A stretch of 6,898 nt of DNA from Palsa-1188 sp050010575. GTDB lineage: Bacteria > Bacillota > DSM-12270 > Thermacetogeniales > Thermacetogeniaceae. The translations under genes were made by a program, and so were the position numbers. The notes under the pieces are model-generated. The model was not told the DNA's origin. It ran no database searches and saw only the letters and a program-made list of their open reading frames with translations. Shown here in pieces: positions 5,056 through 6,898 of the stretch (within the stretch, counting starts at the first letter, position 1; every line of letters begins with the position of its first letter). The DNA lies in contig JBEKKU010000123.1 of NCBI GenBank assembly GCA_050010575.1, positions 1 to 6,898 on the forward strand, in the 5' to 3' direction.

Positions 5056-6339
5056 TTACTTGGTGGCGATATCCAATGCCTGTTCCAGATCGGCGATAAT
5101 ATCCTTGATGTCTTCCACCCCGACTGAAAGGCGAACCAGGTCGTCAGTCACCCCGGTGGTCAACTGCTCTTCCGCCGTCAACTGCTGGTGGGTGGTGGTG
5201 GCGGGGTGGATGATCAGCGACTTGGAATCTCCGACGTTGGCCAACAGCGAGAACAGCTTGACGTTGTCCACGATCTTGCGGCCTACCTCTTTTCCTCCCT
5301 TGACCCCGAAGGCCAGGACGGCTCCGTAGCCCCGGGGCAGGTACTTCTTGGCCAGTTCGTGGTACTTGTCTCCAGGCAAGCCAGGGTAATATACATATTT
5401 TACATCCGGATGGGAGTTCAGGTACTCGGCAACCGCCTGGGCGTTGGCACTATGCCTCTCCATCCGGAGGTGCAGGGACTCCAGACCCTGGATAAACAGG
5501 AAGGCGTTGAAGGGGCTCAGGGTAGGGCCGAGGTCCCGCAGCAGTTGAACGCGTGCTTTGAGGATGTAAGCCAGTTTCCCGAAGGACTCCACATATTTGA
5601 CCCCGTGGTAGCTGGGATCCGGTTCCACCAGGCCGGGGAATCTGCCGTTCGTCCAGTCAAAGTTGCCGGAATCGACGATGATGCCACCGATGGATGAGCC
5701 ATGACCGCCGATGAACTTGGTGGCTGAATGGATCACTACGTCCACGCCGTACTTGATCGGCTGATGGAGATAAGGAGTGGCGAAGGTGTTGTCCACGATC
5801 ACCGGGACGCCGATCTCATGGGCGATCTTGGTGATCTTCTCCAGGTCGGGGACGTCGATCCGGGGGTTGCCAAGCACCTCCAAGTAGAAGGCCTTGGTCT
5901 TTTCGTTGCTGGCCGCCCTGAAGTTTTCAGGATCGTCGGGGTCTACGAATTTCACGTTCAGCCCGAGCTTGGGGAAGGTGTGATGGAATAGGTTATAAGT
6001 TCCCCCGTAGAGGTTGGTGGAAGAGACGATCTCATCACCCGCTCCGGCGATGTTCAAAATTGACAGGGTGATGGCCGCCTGTCCGGAAGCGGTGGCGAGA
6101 GCGCCGACCCCGCCCTCCAAGGCGGCGACGCGCTGCTCAAAAACGTCGGTGGTGGGGTTCATGATCCTGGTGTAGATGTTGCCGAACTCTTGCAGCCCAA
6201 ACAACCGTCCTGCATGATCCGCGTCATGAAAAACGTAAGACGTCGTCTGGTAGATCGGAACCGCTCTGGATCCTGTGGTGGGGTCAACCTGCTGGCCGGC
6301 ATGTACCGCCAGTGTTGCAAAATCCCAATTGTCGCTCAT
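5056..6339 (-). CDS. metY: O-acetylhomoserine aminocarboxypropyltransferase (sulfhydrylase), PLP-dependent
   Basis: This cytoplasmic enzyme condenses O-acetyl-L-homoserine with sulfide to give L-homocysteine and acetate, the direct sulfhydrylation route to methionine. The 427 residues are full length for MetY and carry the Cys/Met-metabolism PLP family landmarks. These are YTRIMNPT at 56-63 (Tyr and Arg reach the cofactor phosphate of the neighbouring subunit), ATASGQAA at 82-89, VDNTFATP at 182-189 (Asp183 under the pyridine N), HSATK at 204-208 with Lys208 as the Schiff-base lysine, SLIIHPATTTH at 374-384, and Arg403 for substrate carboxylate. The long insertion around 220-260 separates it from shorter cystathionine gamma-synthases and lyases. 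GGAGG lies 12 bases before the ATG, a rather long spacing. It has its own promoter (6445-6473) and a hairpin behind it, and no metX/metA partner follows, so it appears monocistronic. The shared promoter words with DUF2325 suggest sulfur-dependent control; no SAM (S-box) riboswitch was seen in its leader of about 100 bases. Confidence 0.94.
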   Translation of the reverse strand: MSDNWDFATLAVHAGQQVDPTTGSRAVPIYQTTSYVFHDADHAGRLFGLQEFGNIYTRIMNPTTDVFEQRVAALEGGVGALATASGQAAITLSILNIAGAGDEIVSSTNLYGGTYNLFHHTFPKLGLNVKFVDPDDPENFRAASNEKTKAFYLEVLGNPRIDVPDLEKITKIAHEIGVPVIVDNTFATPYLHQPIKYGVDVVIHSATKFIGGHGSSIGGIIVDSGNFDWTNGRFPGLVEPDPSYHGVKYVESFGKLAYILKARVQLLRDLGPTLSPFNAFLFIQGLESLHLRMERHSANAQAVAEYLNSHPDVKYVYYPGLPGDKYHELAKKYLPRGYGAVLAFGVKGGKEVGRKIVDNVKLFSLLANVGDSKSLIIHPATTTHQQLTAEEQLTTGVTDDLVRLSVGVEDIKDIIADLEQALDIATK

Positions 6340-6405
6340 TTGACTGCTGATCCTCCTTCAGTTTCTTTATCTTTTTATTTGCAAAACAATAAAACTCTCT
6401 TCGCA

Positions 6406-6416
6406 ATATCCTAGTA
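6406..6416 (-). promoter_or_regulatory. Shared leader word TACTAGGATAT upstream of metY
   Basis: The same 11-mer as at 4877-4887, on the same strand and at nearly the same distance from the -10 box (28 against 30 bases). The segment between it and the -10 box is almost pure A/T in both leaders (for example ATATTATAAATATTATCATATTAC here), which would suit a wing-helix repressor. See the DUF2325 copy for the interpretation. Confidence 0.45.
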
Positions 6417-6444
6417 ATATGATAATATTTATAATATTTTAATT

Positions 6445-6473
6445 AGTATAAAGAATACGCCTTTATGTGTCAA
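6445..6473 (-). promoter_or_regulatory. Strong sigma-A-type promoter for metY
   Basis: On the minus strand a consensus TTGACA (6473-6468) is followed after exactly 17 bases by TATACT (6450-6445). Transcription would start near 6438 and give a leader of about 100 bases before the metY ATG. Confidence 0.85.
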
Positions 6474-6621
6474 CCCTTAAAGTAAAATATTTTAATTACT
6501 ATATATTGCTATATTGCTCGAGCGCTATTTTTTTGCTGGAGACTAACAAATAAAACGACTATGCGTCTAACATAATCTACAAACAAAATTGCTATACTTC
6601 ACTATGGCTATCTGGACGACC

Positions 6622-6651
6622 TGATATCTGGGAGGTAGGATTTCGATATCA
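6622..6651 (+). promoter_or_regulatory. Inverted repeat TGATATC-N16-GATATCA around a ribosome binding site
   Basis: The two 7-bp arms (6622-6628 and 6645-6651) match perfectly. The 16-base gap contains the purine-rich GGGAGGTAGG, a good ribosome binding site. In RNA this would place the site in a hairpin loop; in DNA it could be a dimer operator of the copA region. It does not look like a CsoR or CopY box. Confidence 0.35.
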
Positions 6652-6753
6652 CAGCTGCTAGGGATCGGCATTGTTATTTTTGCAATATATGAAATAATTA
6701 AAAACACCATCGGTTTTAATTATCTACCTCAGATTAATAAGTCAATGGGCTAA
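6640..6753 (+). CDS. Possible 37-aa membrane micro-ORF ahead of the copper ATPase, non-standard start
   Basis: A frame open from 6625 to the TAA at 6751-6753 encodes a peptide with one likely membrane helix (LLGIGIVIFAIYEII) followed by a short polar tail ending in Met-Gly. GGAGG lies at 6631-6635. The stop falls 16 bases before the copA ATG and overlaps its ribosome binding site, the spacing expected within an operon. No ATG, GTG or TTG stands at a usable distance; only ATT (6640) or ATA (6646) could start it, and this is the main weakness. An ATG at 6604 in the same frame is cut off by a TGA at 6622. It may be a genuine non-AUG peptide, a decayed gene, or chance. I know of no family for it. 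Confidence 0.28.
   Translation: MSISQLLGIGIVIFAIYEIIKNTIGFNYLPQINKSMG
6694..6723 (+). repeat. 10-bp perfect AT-rich inverted repeat in the copA leader
   Basis: ATAATTAAAA (6694-6703) and TTTTAATTAT (6714-6723) are exact reverse complements with a 10-base loop. The right arm is followed directly by CTACCTC (6724-6730), which is the exact complement of GAGGTAG (6632-6638) in the upstream ribosome binding site. The two pairings could stack into one larger fold. Stability is low because the stem is all A/T. Confidence 0.4.
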
Positions 6754-6769
6754 GGAAGGTGGGGTTGAT

Positions 6770-6898
6770 ATGATTAAGAAAGAATCTCTGAACATATCAG
6801 GAATGTCCTGTGCGGCCTGCGCCGCCAGAATTGAAAAGAATCTAAGCAAACATGCAGGCATTGTTTCTGCGGCAGTCAACCTGGCCACCGAGCGGGCC
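6770..6898 (+). CDS. copA: Copper-translocating P-type ATPase, N-terminal fragment
   Basis: Only the first 43 codons are in the window, and the frame runs off the right edge. They encode the start of a heavy-metal-associated (HMA) domain: a first strand, then the metal-binding loop GMSCAAC at 11-17 with Cys14 and Cys17, followed by an amphipathic helix beginning AARIEK and the second strand (IVSAAVNLATERA). This layout at the very N-terminus is typical of CopA-type P1B ATPases, which pump Cu(I) out of the cytoplasm, and the GMSCAAC loop favours copper over zinc or cadmium. A stand-alone CopZ chaperone (about 70 aa) would look the same over this length, so the ATPase call rests partly on the CAAC loop and the VNLATE motif, both common in CopA. 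AAGGAAGGTGGGG with a 5-base spacer precedes the ATG. It is divergent from metY. Confidence 0.8.
   Translation, partial: MIKKESLNISGMSCAACAARIEKNLSKHAGIVSAAVNLATERA

Larger units (their letters stand above)
6340..6769. other. 430-bp divergent intergenic region between metY and the copper ATPase gene
   Basis: The metY half (6340-6480) holds the metY ribosome binding site, the leader and a strong minus-strand promoter. The middle (6480-6600) is very AT-rich. It contains AGTAA/TTACT arms at 6481-6500, a tandem TATATTGC repeat at 6502-6517 and a GCTCGAGC palindrome at 6516-6523; none can be assigned a function. The copA half (6600-6769) holds two inverted repeats and a possible micro-ORF. I found a TATACT at 6593-6598 but no acceptable -35 box to go with it, so the copA promoter is not identified. 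Confidence 0.6.

Noticed and set aside
5188..5991. Long open frames antisense to metY
   Set aside because: They mirror the codon structure of metY, have no ribosome binding sites and encode no recognisable domain.
6340..6440. SAM-I (S-box) riboswitch or T-box in the metY leader
   Set aside because: The leader is about 100 bases, AT-rich, and lacks the S-box GGAGGGA and GGCAACC cores and the T-box TGGNACCGCG motif.
6481..6523. Tandem TATATTGC repeat, AGTAA/TTACT arms and GCTCGAGC palindrome as a mobile-element end or origin
   Set aside because: The repeats are short, with no target-site duplication, transposase remnant or DnaA-box cluster nearby.
6604..6753. ATG at 6604 continuing through TGA (6622) as a selenocysteine or read-through protein into the micro-ORF frame
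   Set aside because: There is no ribosome binding site before 6604 and no recognisable SECIS context, and a strong site lies after the TGA instead.
6600..6769. CsoR or CopY operator for copA
   Set aside because: No TACAnnTGTA and no G/C-tract palindrome of CsoR type is present; only AT-rich and GATATC-type repeats were found.

Overview
The window looks like part of a chromosome from an anaerobic, low-to-mid GC Firmicute, probably of the Desulfotomaculum/Peptococcaceae type. This is inferred from the strong AAGGAGG ribosome binding sites, the AT-rich promoters of sigma-A type next to roughly 50% GC genes, a DUF2325 protein and the style of the proteins. Nothing in the window fixes the species. 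Everything from the left edge to about 6340 is read on the minus strand; only the right end is read on the plus strand.

Region 1 (1-4160, minus) is a co-directional transport cluster. In transcription order it holds an FtsX-like ABC permease (2961-4160), its LolD/MacB-type ATPase (2271-2945), a sulfonate/nitrate/taurine-type permease (1316-2167), a matching substrate-binding lipoprotein (187-1224), and the first 23 codons of an unrecognised gene that runs off the left edge (1-71). The importer half (permease plus lipoprotein) has no ATPase of its own family in view. The only ATPase here is of the mechanotransmission (FtsX-partner) type.

Region 2 (4161-4516) has no convincing gene. It holds a minus-strand hairpin with a U-tract (4361-4395) behind a GC-rich structured stretch that could be the end of the preceding transcript or a leader for the transport cluster.

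Region 3 (4517-6473, minus) contains a small DUF2325 protein (4517-4777) and metY (5056-6339), an O-acetylhomoserine sulfhydrylase that makes homocysteine. Each has its own TTGACA-N17-TA(T/A)ACT promoter. The two promoters share two exact 11-bp words at nearly the same spacing: one covers the -35 box and one lies in the early transcribed leader. They therefore look co-regulated, plausibly by a sulfur- or Fe-S-responsive Rrf2-family regulator (inference). A perfect hairpin lies just behind metY.

Region 4 (6474-6898) is the AT-rich spacer between metY and a divergent plus-strand copA-like copper P-type ATPase, of which only the first 43 codons are present. Its leader carries two inverted repeats and a possible 37-codon membrane micro-ORF, with a good ribosome binding site but no standard start codon, ending 16 bp before copA.

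Taken together, the window concerns sulfur assimilation (metY and its co-regulated DUF2325 gene), uptake of a small anionic or sulfur-containing solute, an FtsX-type exporter or lipid/protein release machine, and copper export. No defence system, CRISPR array, RNA gene or mobile element was found.
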